A DNA stretch of 64,000 bases from Sphingomonadales bacterium UBA2683 (GTDB lineage Bacteria; Pseudomonadota; Alphaproteobacteria; Sphingomonadales; Sphingomonadaceae): contig DELZ01000005.1 of assembly GCA_002354635.1 (NCBI GenBank), forward strand, positions 369,780 through 433,779. The letters run 5' to 3'. The position numbers and the translations under genes were made by a program. Of the stretch, positions 1 through 7,852 are shown one piece after another (the first letter of the stretch is position 1; each line of letters starts with the position of its first letter). The notes under the pieces are model-generated. The model was not told the DNA's origin, did no database searches, and worked only from the letters and a program-made list of their open reading frames with translations.

Positions 1-463
1 CATAAGGAACCAGCCCGTCATCATCGGTACGAAAAGAGGTGGTGACAATGACGCCATCGAAAAAGGTATTCCCGCCAAATAGGCGCTGCTCTCCGAAAAT
101 ATGCGCCACATCGGGCTTTGGTTTGCTCGACAGTATAATTTTGATGCCGGTTAGTTGCCGGGCTGGGCAGGCACCGATAATGGCAAGAATCTGTAAAGAA
201 GGAACGGTTTTCCCTACATAGGTTATGGAAACAAATTCCGTATGTCTCTCAAATCTGAGGATTCCATCATCGAGTTTTATGATTTGATGACGTTTTGAAG
301 GGTCGAATATGTCTGGCCAGACGTTCGGCTTTTCGTCCTTTTCTTGTAGCGACCAACACCAGATTTGAGCATCGGAATAATCTATGTCCAATGGCGGCCG
401 TGAATGTGCTTCAGCCTCGATGGCGGCCCAGTCACTATGCGGTTCTATGATTGGTGAATTCAC
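1..463 (-). CDS. DUF3422-family protein, N-terminal part, cut by window edge
   Basis: The frame runs open from a GTG at 463-461 to base 1, about 154 residues, with a GGGGA ribosome-binding site just upstream. AEAHSRPP (residues 17-24) and RFERHTEF (70-77) match the conserved ELHARP-like and RWERHTEF-like blocks of DUF3422, a proteobacterial family of unknown biochemical role. A second possible start, GTG at 505-503, overlaps the stop of the maturation-protease gene as GTGA and would add 14 residues; the better ribosome-binding site favours 463. It is the last visible gene of the leftward hydrogenase cluster, so a link to hydrogenase function is inferred from position only. The 3' end lies outside the window. 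Confidence 0.6.
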   Translation of the reverse strand, partial: MNSPIIEPHSDWAAIEAEAHSRPPLDIDYSDAQIWCWSLQEKDEKPNVWPDIFDPSKRHQIIKLDDGILRFERHTEFVSITYVGKTVPSLQILAIIGACPARQLTGIKIILSSKPKPDVAHIFGEQRLFGGNTFFDGVIVTTSFRTDDDGLVPY

Positions 464-501
464 TTTTGCAGTTTCCCCAGCGGCACTTGCATCTGAGCGC
501 T

Positions 502-990
502 TCACGCAGATGACCAATCAAGATTGGGGGAGCAGGCAAGGCTATGAACCTGTTTTATGACCTCCGTTGCAGCATGTGCTACTTTTTCGGTCAAACCGAT
601 ATTTAAGTCGAGCGTTTGGGCTTCGATCAGAAATACCTTCACGAACTTAGGAAATTCGTCTCGATAAATTTTCTGACCAGCAAATAGTGCATGATCCCAG
701 CGAAAATCGTGGAGGTTCATGCTCTGCTGTTTTGGAGCAGCCAAAACTTCGCCGGGAACTTCATAAATAGCGCCAGGATTACCTTGTGGCGCGCGCGCAT
801 CTATAACTATCAAATGCGTGGAACCCTTTGCAGCATACATCACGCCCATGCCGTCTGTACCTGCATCATAAAGCGTCACATAATCCGGCAAATCAGTTTG
901 CCGAAGGATATTTATAACTGTCGCTCCAACCCCATCGTCGCTGCGATTTGGGTTTCCGCAGCCGATGATGGCAAGTTTCAAATTCGCCAT
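502..990 (-). CDS. hupD: [NiFe]-hydrogenase maturation protease (HyaD/HupD/HupW type)
   Basis: This 162-residue endopeptidase is expected to remove the C-terminal extension of the hydrogenase large subunit after the Ni-Fe site is built. The N-terminus carries the family signature GCGNPNRSDDGVG (about residues 8-20), whose acidic residues bind nickel in the family. A second acidic patch lies in YDAGTDGMG, and a histidine sits in SMNLHDF. ATG 990 places the signature at the usual distance from the N-terminus. A GTG at 1005 would add five residues and is less likely. The start overlaps the end of the upstream four-cysteine gene by 13 bases, implying translational coupling in the hup operon. Its substrate is very probably HupL encoded at 1771-3369. 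Confidence 0.87.
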   Translation of the reverse strand: MANLKLAIIGCGNPNRSDDGVGATVINILRQTDLPDYVTLYDAGTDGMGVMYAAKGSTHLIVIDARAPQGNPGAIYEVPGEVLAAPKQQSMNLHDFRWDHALFAGQKIYRDEFPKFVKVFLIEAQTLDLNIGLTEKVAHAATEVIKQVHSLACSPNLDWSSA

Positions 991-1310
991 AAACGGCAAG
1001 ACCACTCTGGTTCAACGGGCAGCATCAATTCAGGTAACTCACAAAATTTCCTATTCGATAGATAATACATGCATGTCTCGCACGGTTGTTCAATGTCGTC
1101 TGCCTCGACGGCATAATTAGTGAATCCAGAGATGATAAGCTTCTTATCGATATCGTCACCTGCCTCTTGTTGGAGCCGGGTGATAAACTCATTGACCATC
1201 TCAGATGTTTCCGCCCGCGGATAGGCTTCAGTTTCTAAACCCGCGGCCAATTTTTCAGAAATCTCATTTCTGACTTTGGTTTCAGCAACTATATCGATTT
1301 CATCTGTCAT
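978..1310 (-). CDS. Four-cysteine HiPIP-like protein, second copy
   Basis: Small 110-residue protein ending in CETCMYYLSNRKFCELPEL and then WSCRLWRI. The cysteine spacing is C-x2-C-x9-C-x14-C, with an aromatic residue after the second cysteine and Trp near the last one. That pattern resembles high-potential iron-sulfur proteins, so a [4Fe-4S] electron-transfer role beside the hydrogenase is plausible but inferred. It is a paralogue of the gene immediately upstream, with the same last six residues (CRLWRI). ATG 1310 follows the upstream stop by eight bases; an alternative GTG at 1346 would overlap the upstream gene. The N-terminal half (about 70 residues) is acidic, helical-looking and not recognised. 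There is no signal peptide, consistent with a cytoplasmic partner of HupSL. Confidence 0.75.
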   Translation of the reverse strand: MTDEIDIVAETKVRNEISEKLAAGLETEAYPRAETSEMVNEFITRLQQEAGDDIDKKLIISGFTNYAVEADDIEQPCETCMYYLSNRKFCELPELMLPVEPEWSCRLWRI

Positions 1311-1318
1311 GAACGTAG

Positions 1319-1678
1319 CTATATTCGCCAAAGGCGGCACCACCATTCAGGTTCCGCCGGCAGGTTAAGTTCTGGTAAATCGCACCACCGGCGATGCACA
1401 AGAAAATACATGCATTCTTGGCAACGCATATCGTCTTCACCATGCGGCGCTAACTTCCAGCCACTAATGTCCAGTTTAGCCCTCAACTGATCTGCATCAA
1501 GTCCGCGCAATTCATCCAGAATAGCGGAAAACTCACGATCAGTTTCGGGAAAAGGCTCCAATTGAGTCTCAAGCCCTTCCTTGAAACAATCCTCGATCAT
1601 CGCGAGCAAAGTTGCATGGTCGGCATCGGCAGGTGTCACGCCGTATTTCTTTTTATACGTTTCCGAGCTTTCTTGCAT
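1319..1678 (-). CDS. Four-cysteine HiPIP-like protein, first copy
   Basis: This 119-residue protein (from ATG 1678; a GTG at 1729 would add 17 residues) ends in CQECMYFLVHRRWCDLPEL followed by EPEWWCRLWRI. The four cysteines (C-x2-C-x9-C-x14-C) lie in an aromatic-rich context like that of high-potential iron-sulfur proteins; cluster binding is inferred. It follows hupL directly and precedes a diverged tandem copy of itself. Small iron-sulfur proteins are known in other group 2a hydrogenase operons, where they are proposed to carry electrons from the enzyme to the respiratory chain. The N-terminal segment is a charged helical region without a recognised fold. No export signal is seen. Confidence 0.75.
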   Translation of the reverse strand: MQESSETYKKKYGVTPADADHATLLAMIEDCFKEGLETQLEPFPETDREFSAILDELRGLDADQLRAKLDISGWKLAPHGEDDMRCQECMYFLVHRRWCDLPELNLPAEPEWWCRLWRI

Positions 1679-1770
1679 CGTCTCGTCGCTTTCCCCAGCT
1701 CGTTTCCAGATACTCAACAAAGCCGGCACACATGGAAGTGAATATCATCACTGCATCGATTTCCAACCTA

Positions 1771-3369
1771 TTAGGCCGTTCTGAATCTCGCCAATTCTTC
1801 CCCTGTCGTGGCATCGTGAGCATGCACTGTACACACTAGACAGCTATCGTAGGAGCGGCAAACATGGCCCACCTCGACCGGATCTGTTGGGTCTGCTATC
1901 GGCGTACCAATCAATGCCTCCTCAATCGGTCCGCGTTCACCGGTGTTTGAACGTGGGCCCACATTCCATGTCGTGGGTGCAATGATTTGGTAATTTTTAA
2001 TTTTACCGCCTTCAATGTCTATCCAATGGCAAAGTGCACCGCGAATAGCTTCTGTTGCGCCCCAACCGCGGCCATCTTTTTCGGTTGGCTTGATATACCA
2101 TTCGTCATCAAGGCGAAGCTCTCGCAGGTCGCGTTCTGCTTCACGGTATAATTTGCACAATTCGTGCATCCGGGCGAAGTGCCGTAGAAGTACAGATGGC
2201 CCGTCCATTTTTCGGTACATATCTAGAATGAGCGGGTCAGTATGCTGCCAGTCTTCGCCATGACTGCCTCCCGCAACAAGTTGACGGGCAAGAGGTCCAG
2301 CTTCCAATCGACCATTTTCCGAATGGCTAACAGCTGTTCCCCATGAATATTTGCCCTCGATATCAACCTCGTTATTTTTCGTTGGGTTGGTTGTACGATC
2401 AAAAGGGTGCACCATCTCACTGCCTTCATCATACCAGGCATGAAGCGTATCTTCGCGCGCAAAACTTTGCTCCATCAGGCTGTGCGTGTCAGTTGCTCCA
2501 TCATAAACACCTGATTTCATGATCACCGCAGCATTGCGTCCTTCAATCGTCGGGTTTTGATATTTATCTTCGTGAGGGAGATATCCCCACGTCACAAATT
2601 TATTATGGCCGCGGCCATAATTCTGAAGCCCTATATCCGTTCCCATCCGCCAATATAGACCAAGATCAGAGTTCGCATGCTCAGGTTTTTCATCGAGCCA
2701 TTCGATGAAATCATCATATGATTTAATCTGCTCGTAGCGCTCCATGGAACAACCGAACCAAAGCGTTTCGATCCAATTTTTACGGAAATGCTCCAAAATA
2801 GCGATTGAGCGTGTAACGTCAGTAAGCGTCGGTGCGCACATGACGCCGCCGGGAACCATGAACGATGAATGCGGCCATTGACCGCCAAGCAATGCATAAA
2901 TCTCAACCGGACGCCCTGAAATTGTAACGCCCGCCTCATAGGAGGTACCTGTAAACGGGGAATACCGCTTCACAGCTTCTTCAAAATATTGGCTTTTGGA
3001 GTAGTTCTTGTTCGTAAAGTCGATCATGAAGAGACCATAGTGATGCCGGGGTAACGACTGAAGTGACTCCACCAACTGTCCAAGATTACGCGCCAAAATA
3101 GCATTGCGAGGAACGGTCGTACCCCACGCCGTATCAAGCGCCCACGCTGCACATGTCAGGTGAGATGCTCCGCAAATACCGCAGGCACGCGGCGTAACGA
3201 CGAGGCCAGCCTGAGGATCTTTGTCCTTCAAAATAACTTCGAAACCGCGGAATAGCTCGGCATGTGTCCAAGCATTGGTAACAACGCCGTCTTGGATATC
3301 AACGCGGACATCTAGATCGCCTTCAACGCGGCCGACGGGGGAAATATCAAGTGTTTGTACTTGTGACAT
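1771..3369 (-). CDS. hupL: [NiFe]-hydrogenase large subunit, group 2a uptake type
   Basis: Catalytic subunit of an H2-oxidising hydrogenase, 532 residues, the normal length for cyanobacterial HupL. The N-terminal metal-binding motif RACGICGASH is at residues 61-70 and the C-terminal motif DSCLVCTVH at 508-516; these supply the four cysteines that hold the Ni-Fe(CN)2CO site. Sixteen residues follow the final histidine and should be clipped by the maturation protease encoded at 502-990. The start is supported by AGGAGC about nine bases upstream and by the family N-terminus (DISPVGRVEGDLDV). It lies 22 bases downstream of hupS in the same operon. The motif wording and the partner subunit place it in group 2a, which includes enzymes able to scavenge low H2. 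Confidence 0.95.
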   Translation of the reverse strand: MSQVQTLDISPVGRVEGDLDVRVDIQDGVVTNAWTHAELFRGFEVILKDKDPQAGLVVTPRACGICGASHLTCAAWALDTAWGTTVPRNAILARNLGQLVESLQSLPRHHYGLFMIDFTNKNYSKSQYFEEAVKRYSPFTGTSYEAGVTISGRPVEIYALLGGQWPHSSFMVPGGVMCAPTLTDVTRSIAILEHFRKNWIETLWFGCSMERYEQIKSYDDFIEWLDEKPEHANSDLGLYWRMGTDIGLQNYGRGHNKFVTWGYLPHEDKYQNPTIEGRNAAVIMKSGVYDGATDTHSLMEQSFAREDTLHAWYDEGSEMVHPFDRTTNPTKNNEVDIEGKYSWGTAVSHSENGRLEAGPLARQLVAGGSHGEDWQHTDPLILDMYRKMDGPSVLLRHFARMHELCKLYREAERDLRELRLDDEWYIKPTEKDGRGWGATEAIRGALCHWIDIEGGKIKNYQIIAPTTWNVGPRSNTGERGPIEEALIGTPIADPTDPVEVGHVCRSYDSCLVCTVHAHDATTGEELARFRTA

Positions 3370-3391
3370 AATTATAGCTCCTGATTGCCGA

Positions 3392-4357
3392 TCAAACGAC
3401 GAAAATATCTTCTTCAGCCCAAGCCGGGGAAGCCCCTTTTGCTGCGGCTGTCAGCTTCATATAACCTTTTTTATCCACGCCGGTCGGCATGTCCTTAGGC
3501 ACTCCCATAACAGTTTGAGTTTTGAACACTGTTCCAGGTGCCAAATCAAAGAATGGAAACTCCGGTTCCGTACACCCAAGACATGGCATACCAGCCCGCG
3601 TTTTAGACGACTGGCGATTCCATAAAATTCGATTACAAGGACTGTGCGTCATGGGGCCGCGGCACCCAAGATCATAGAATAAGCAGCCCTTGCGCTGACC
3701 AAATGCGGTTGTCGAAACTTTATAAGCAAAGTGCATGTTTCTCGTACAACCGGTCTGCGTAAAGCTGGAGAAAAAGGTCTTTGGACGCTGAAACTCGTCG
3801 AGCGTTAAGTCGCCGGCTCGGCCAGATGCGACAGCAACAAGAATTTGGGTAACCCAATCTGGATGGGCTGGGCATCCGGGGATATTAATAACCGGCAATC
3901 CCGCTTTTGACCGATATTCTTTCCCAAGCAAACCGCCGTCATGGTCGCGCTTTAGGAATTGCAGACCAGTGCTCTCACTCGGATTGGGAGCCATCGCAGG
4001 AATACCGCCATATGTTGCACAGTCACCAATCGCGACAACGAACTGGGCGACATCACATAATTCTTTGACCCACTCTTTCATCGGTCGACCGCCGAAACGG
4101 TTCCAGCTTCCTGTTCCGTCCGGTGCGTTGACGATTGATCCTTCAAACACAAATATGTCGAGTTCAATTTCTCCAGAAACGCATTTTTTAAGAATCTCTT
4201 GGACTTGATCACCCAACTCCAATCCTAAGGAAGGCTGCCAAAGAATATTGATACCAAAATCAGTAACCAAGTCACACGCACTCGGTTCTTCAGCGTTAAG
4301 AAATGACATTGTATTGCCTGAGCAAGCTCCGCCTTGTAACCAGAGAAGATTAGCCAT
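3392..4357 (-). CDS. hupS: [NiFe]-hydrogenase small subunit, group 2a, no Tat signal
   Basis: Electron-transfer subunit of 321 residues that carries the iron-sulfur relay from HupL. It begins at ATG 4357 with a GGGGG ribosome-binding site and the family opening MANLLWLQGGACSGNTMSF. Cysteine motifs in order are GGACSGN, GDCATYGG, INIPGCPAH, QTGCTRN, YDLGCRGPMTHSPCN and MPCLGCTEPEFPFFD, the set expected for three Fe-S clusters. There is no twin-arginine leader and no C-terminal membrane anchor, so the enzyme should stay in the cytoplasm, as group 2a enzymes do. A start at 4414 would add 19 unsupported residues. It is the first structural gene of the leftward hup operon. Confidence 0.95.
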   Translation of the reverse strand: MANLLWLQGGACSGNTMSFLNAEEPSACDLVTDFGINILWQPSLGLELGDQVQEILKKCVSGEIELDIFVFEGSIVNAPDGTGSWNRFGGRPMKEWVKELCDVAQFVVAIGDCATYGGIPAMAPNPSESTGLQFLKRDHDGGLLGKEYRSKAGLPVINIPGCPAHPDWVTQILVAVASGRAGDLTLDEFQRPKTFFSSFTQTGCTRNMHFAYKVSTTAFGQRKGCLFYDLGCRGPMTHSPCNRILWNRQSSKTRAGMPCLGCTEPEFPFFDLAPGTVFKTQTVMGVPKDMPTGVDKKGYMKLTAAAKGASPAWAEEDIFVV

Positions 4358-4593
4358 GCTGTCCCCCTTTTTTAGAGTTATATCCAATCGCGACCCACAT
4401 CTAGCCTGAAACAAAACTTAAGCCGGCACGCTTATCCATGAGTCCTTACGCATAATATGCAGCTCTTTTACATTTCCTGTAAAGCATTATTTTAAAAAGG
4501 TTTTTTTGGAATTGGAGCAAAGAAACTTACTTATCGCTGGTGAAAATTAAGTTTGCAATCTCATACAAAAAACACTGCCTGCCTTGGATTTCT
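4358..4593. promoter_or_regulatory. hup operon upstream region
   Basis: AT-rich stretch between hupS and the small zinc-ribbon gene. It should carry the hupS promoter if hupS is not only read through from upstream. The nearby sigma54-type regulator predicts a -24/-12 promoter (GG-N10-GC). On the minus strand I see only a weak candidate, CCGGC with TTTTGT ten bases after the GG, so the promoter type stays open. Confidence 0.25.
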
Positions 4594-4812
4594 TCAACCC
4601 TGCCGGTTCGCGCATGCAGGGCATTCCACCTCTGTTTTAAGGCCATACCAGATGCCTTTGCAGACGGAACACCAATGCCCTGTCGAAAGGCCCGGCTTAT
4701 CACCCAATGTGTTTAGAAGCTTTGTATTGCCAAGCTCTTTTATAGGGCGGTGTTTATTCCCTCTGGTAACTTTTGATAATGGGAAGGGTATAATGTCCCT
4801 GCCTTTATTCAT
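4594..4812 (-). CDS. Small zinc-ribbon protein in the hup locus
   Basis: A 72-residue basic protein ending in WCSVCKGIWYG and then VECPACANRQG, that is, two CxxC knuckles separated by about a dozen residues, typical of a rubredoxin-like or zinc-ribbon fold. The start at ATG 4812 has AAAGG close upstream and lies 25 bases after the stop of the regulator gene. It may therefore be co-transcribed with the regulator and the structural genes. Small rubredoxin-like accessory proteins (HupI/HypA-like in size) occur in many hydrogenase loci, but the sequence does not match one I can name. Function unknown. Confidence 0.55.
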   Translation of the reverse strand: MNKGRDIIPFPLSKVTRGNKHRPIKELGNTKLLNTLGDKPGLSTGHWCSVCKGIWYGLKTEVECPACANRQG

Positions 4813-4837
4813 GACCTTTGGCTGCCGTTGACCATTT

Positions 4838-6283
4838 TCATATCTCTTTTAGCTTGTAACGCTTGATCTTATTCGCAATCCCCACGCGAGACAGTCCAAG
4901 TTGATCTGCCGCGCGCTTCTGGTTCCAGCGGTGCCGTTCCAGTGCCTTTGAAACCAGATGCTTTTCCAAGCTTTCTACCATTTCTTTGAGAGTTGCACCG
5001 TCAACTTCGAAATCGGCAGGCGCCTCCTCATCCAAGTCTATATTGGCTATGCTCTGCGAAAGGTGGCGAGTCAGAATATAACTGTCATCGCCCGCTACAG
5101 CAACGCAGCGATTAATTTCCATTTGTAATTCTCGCACATTGCCAGGGTAATTATGGCGACTGAGGCGTTTTAGAGCATCCATAGCGATCCCCAGAATATG
5201 ACGCCCTGAAACCTCTGAGGTCCGCTCTAAAAAATGCGTGGCGAGGGCAGGGACATCTTCTAGTCTTTGCCTGAGCGGCGGAATATCTAACTGAAATCCT
5301 TTGAGTCTGTAATAGAGATCTTGGCGAAACTTCCCTTGCTTCACGAGTTTCTCCAACGGGCGATTGCTAGCAGCGATCACACGAACATCGGAAAAAAGCG
5401 TTTTATCGGAGCCAAGCGGCTTGACTTCCCCTTCCTGCAAGAAACGAAGTAAGCTGACTTGAAACGCTGGCGACACCTCAGAAATCTCATCCAAAAAAAT
5501 GGTGCCGCCATCGGATGCACGAAAAAGACCAAGGCGCGAAGATAATGCTCCTGCATATGCGCCTTCAACATGGCCAAAAAGTTCTGAATGCAACACGTCA
5601 TCAGGAAACCCTCCGCAGTTTTGGACATGCAAAGGTGAGTTTTTGCGAGACGAATTATAATGTACCGCTCGAGCCATTAACTCTTTGCCAGTTCCAGTCT
5701 CACCCTGAATAAGAATAGGTATTTCTGTCGCTGCAGCTTGCCGGGCAAGCGCGCAAAGTTCATCCATTTTCGGGCTGACATAAATTAATTTTTCAAACCT
5801 GGACCAAGGACTCTTAATGTCTTCTGATTTTGTAGTTTGGAAAATATTGTCATCAATCGATAGTTTAAGCTCCCTCGATAAAAGCCGATGGCGTTTTGAT
5901 AGCTCGCTAATTTCAAGTGCACGCTTGACGACGATTTCCAACTGCGTAGCCCGGATAGGCTTGATCAAATACATGAACGCAGCAGCACGCGAGGCGAGCT
6001 CTGGCGACGCTTTGGTTGATACTTCACTCGCTATCAAAATGCGGGGTATTGACGGATATTTGATCCGTGAATTTATCAGCAGGTTATCAGACGGGTCTTC
6101 CAGCATGTCGTCGCTACAAATAAGAAGTTCGCAGTCAACGTCGGCCAAAACTCCAAAAGCCTCTCGCTCGCTCTCACATGTAATGAGGCGACAATCATTC
6201 TCAGCGACCAAAACCTCGTGCGCGGCTTGGATTATTTGCTTATCAGCGGTCAATAAGACGATGGTGCTATAGCGCAAAGTCAA
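4838..6283 (-). CDS. hupR: Sigma54-dependent response regulator, HupR/HoxA-like
   Basis: NtrC-family activator of 481 residues, probably controlling the hydrogenase genes. The domains are a receiver-like domain (about 5-125), an AAA+ sigma54-interaction domain (Walker A GETGTGK 194-200, Walker B TIFLDEIS 261-268) and a C-terminal Fis-type HTH (RAADQLGLSRVGIANKIKR). Two features are odd. The expected phospho-acceptor strand reads LLICSDDM, with Ser where the Asp usually sits followed by two Asp. The sigma54 loop reads GAYAGA (241-246) rather than GAFTGA. The lysine of the receiver (LIKP) is kept. The frame starts at a TTG (6283) with AAGG upstream; a second TTG at 6277 is also possible. Some HupR/HoxA proteins activate when unphosphorylated, which could explain a degenerate receiver. 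Confidence 0.82.
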   Translation of the reverse strand: MTLRYSTIVLLTADKQIIQAAHEVLVAENDCRLITCESEREAFGVLADVDCELLICSDDMLEDPSDNLLINSRIKYPSIPRILIASEVSTKASPELASRAAAFMYLIKPIRATQLEIVVKRALEISELSKRHRLLSRELKLSIDDNIFQTTKSEDIKSPWSRFEKLIYVSPKMDELCALARQAAATEIPILIQGETGTGKELMARAVHYNSSRKNSPLHVQNCGGFPDDVLHSELFGHVEGAYAGALSSRLGLFRASDGGTIFLDEISEVSPAFQVSLLRFLQEGEVKPLGSDKTLFSDVRVIAASNRPLEKLVKQGKFRQDLYYRLKGFQLDIPPLRQRLEDVPALATHFLERTSEVSGRHILGIAMDALKRLSRHNYPGNVRELQMEINRCVAVAGDDSYILTRHLSQSIANIDLDEEAPADFEVDGATLKEMVESLEKHLVSKALERHRWNQKRAADQLGLSRVGIANKIKRYKLKEI

Positions 6284-6354
6284 ACTACCTTTTCAATATG
6301 TAAACTAAGTTTAATATTGTAGATTTCTTGCTCTGCGTCAACAATTCTTAGTAG

Positions 6355-6534
6355 CTTATCGATTTTGTCACGTTATCTCGGTTTATCTGTTTCAAAAACG
6401 CGAACCTATCAATTGAAGGTTCTGTGCGACTAAGCAACGCCTTCATCAAACCACGCATAGGCCTCACTAGTCGAGAGATGGCTCGTCGCATCGGCATCGA
6501 TCAATCGACTTTACTCAAAAGAGAAAGGCTGTGA
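6355..6534 (+). pseudogene. Remnant of an XRE-type helix-turn-helix gene
   Basis: An open stretch of 59 codons with no convincing start ends in SREMARRIGIDQSTLLKRER and a stop. That string is the helix-turn-helix core of XRE regulators (compare GLTQREVAERIGVDQSTISRWERG in typical members), but the rest of the domain is missing. It lies a few bases from the left end of the IS630 element, which may have helped to break it. Confidence 0.35.
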
Positions 6535-6545
6535 GCATCTGCAAT

Positions 6546-7649
6546 CTAGTCATCTGAATCTGAAGTTCGGCTCATTGTTTTTTGACAGAAGCGTTTGACG
6601 GAGGCGAGGATTTCGTCGGCGGATTTGACCCATTTGTAGGGTTTGGGATTTTCATTATGTGCTGCGATGAAGGCGACAATGTCGGCTTCGAGTTCTGCCG
6701 TTGATCGATGGACACCGCGTTGCAACTGCTTGCGCGTCAACTCTGCAAACCAGCGTTCGACCTGATTGATCCAGGATGCCGATGTCGGCGTGAAGTGAAC
6801 ATGCCAATGCGGGCGGCGCGCCAGCCAGGCCTTGACCTTTGGCGTCTTGTGGGTGGCGTAGTTGTCCATCACGAGGTGTATGTCCGGTCCCTCGGGTATC
6901 TCGGCGTCGATTCTCTTGAGGAAGTCGAGGAACTCGGTGGCCCGGTGCCGCTTATAGCATTTGCCGATCACGGCGCCGGTGGCGATGTCGAGCGCAGCGA
7001 ACAAGGACGTCGTACCATTGCGGATGTAGGTATGTGTTCTGCGTTCGGCCACACCGGGTGCCATAGGCAAGACCGGTTGCTCACGGTCCAGCGCCTGGAT
7101 CTGGGATTTTTCGTCTACGCACAGCACGACCGCCCGGTTTGGCGGCGACAAATAGAGGCCGACAATATCCTGCACCTTATCGACGAACAAAGGGTCGGTA
7201 GACAGTTTGAACGTCTGTGAGCGGTGCGGTTGCAGGCCAAAGGCAGACCAGATCCGCCGGATGGTAGTGTGCGACAGCCCGGTCTCGGCTGCCATCGTGC
7301 GGATTGACCAATGGGTGGCATCCTTCGGCGTGCTGTTCAGCGTGCGCTCGATCACCTGAGCCACCTGCGCATCTGATACCGTTCGTGGTCGTCCCGAACG
7401 ATATTCGTCGGTCAGCCCTTCAATGCCATCCTGTACAAACCGCCGTCGCCATTTGCCAACTGTGTGCTCGTGGACACCGAGGCGCTGCGCAACTTCCTTG
7501 CTCTGCAATCCCTCCGCGCATAGCAGAATCATCCGGCATCGATCCGACAACGAGCGCGGCACCTTGTGCCTGCGAACCTGCCCTTCAAGAAAAAAGCGGT
7601 CCTCGCCGCTCAATACGACCAAACCCGCCTGCCTGCCTACCATTACCAA
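6546..7649 (-). CDS. IS630-family transposase
   Basis: DDE transposase of 367 residues. An N-terminal HTH region (RLGVHEHTVGKWRRRFVQDG and a second HTH including GLSHTTIRRIWSAFG) binds the terminal repeats. The catalytic carboxylates are visible in CVDEKSQIQA, LVMDNYATHK and WINQVERWFAEL, i.e. the D-D-E triad. No frameshift is seen, unlike many IS630 members that need one. The stop codon TAG (6548-6546) is made from the flanking TA target duplication plus one outside base, so termination depends on the insertion site. The start at 7649 (MVMVGRQAG) is the first ATG of the frame; the ATG two codons later is equally possible. Confidence 0.92.
   Translation of the reverse strand: MVMVGRQAGLVVLSGEDRFFLEGQVRRHKVPRSLSDRCRMILLCAEGLQSKEVAQRLGVHEHTVGKWRRRFVQDGIEGLTDEYRSGRPRTVSDAQVAQVIERTLNSTPKDATHWSIRTMAAETGLSHTTIRRIWSAFGLQPHRSQTFKLSTDPLFVDKVQDIVGLYLSPPNRAVVLCVDEKSQIQALDREQPVLPMAPGVAERRTHTYIRNGTTSLFAALDIATGAVIGKCYKRHRATEFLDFLKRIDAEIPEGPDIHLVMDNYATHKTPKVKAWLARRPHWHVHFTPTSASWINQVERWFAELTRKQLQRGVHRSTAELEADIVAFIAAHNENPKPYKWVKSADEILASVKRFCQKTMSRTSDSDD
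6549..6566 (+). repeat. IS630 left inverted repeat
   Basis: GTCATCTGAATCTGAAGT, adjacent to TA at 6547-6548. Confidence 0.85.
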
Positions 7650-7689
7650 TGCTCCTGTCTGTTCAAACAGAGCATATACAATGATACTT

Positions 7690-7707
7690 ACTTCAATTCC
7701 AGATGAC
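7690..7707 (-). repeat. IS630 right inverted repeat
   Basis: On the minus strand GTCATCTGGAATTGAAGT, adjacent to TA at 7708-7709. Confidence 0.85.
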
Positions 7708-7722
7708 TAGGGTCAGGACTCA

Positions 7723-7833
7723 TTAACTGAGCCAGAAGATGACGGTAGCTGCGATAGCAATGGCGGACAAGAATATCGCGATTGGCACAAGATTACCGAC
7801 ACCCGCATCGGTTTTGAGTTTGATATCTCCCAC
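7723..7833 (-). CDS. Possible 36-residue single-pass membrane peptide
   Basis: Short frame from GTG 7833 to TAA 7723, ending in IAIFLSAIAIAATVIFWLS, one clear membrane helix. It follows the HNH gene by 19 bases on the same strand and ends 15 bases before the IS630 terminus. Whether it is a real small gene, the tail of a longer gene truncated by rearrangement, or chance cannot be told; no strong ribosome-binding site is seen. Confidence 0.28.
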   Translation of the reverse strand: MGDIKLKTDAGVGNLVPIAIFLSAIAIAATVIFWLS

Positions 7834-7852
7834 CTTTAAACCTGCTCGAAAC

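Larger units (their letters stand above)
6549..7707 (-). mobile_element. IS630-family insertion sequence
   Basis: A 1159-bp element bounded by imperfect 18-bp inverted repeats, GTCATCTGAATCTGAAGT at the left and GTCATCTGGAATTGAAGT (reverse strand) at the right, 15 of 18 identical. A TA dinucleotide flanks it on each side (6547-6548 and 7708-7709), the target duplication expected for IS630/Tc1-mariner elements. It carries one full-length transposase gene reading left and appears complete and potentially active. Confidence 0.88.

Noticed and set aside
4358..4593. A sigma54 -24/-12 promoter for hupS
   Set aside because: Only GG-N10-GT with poor flanks was found; not strong enough to list as a site.
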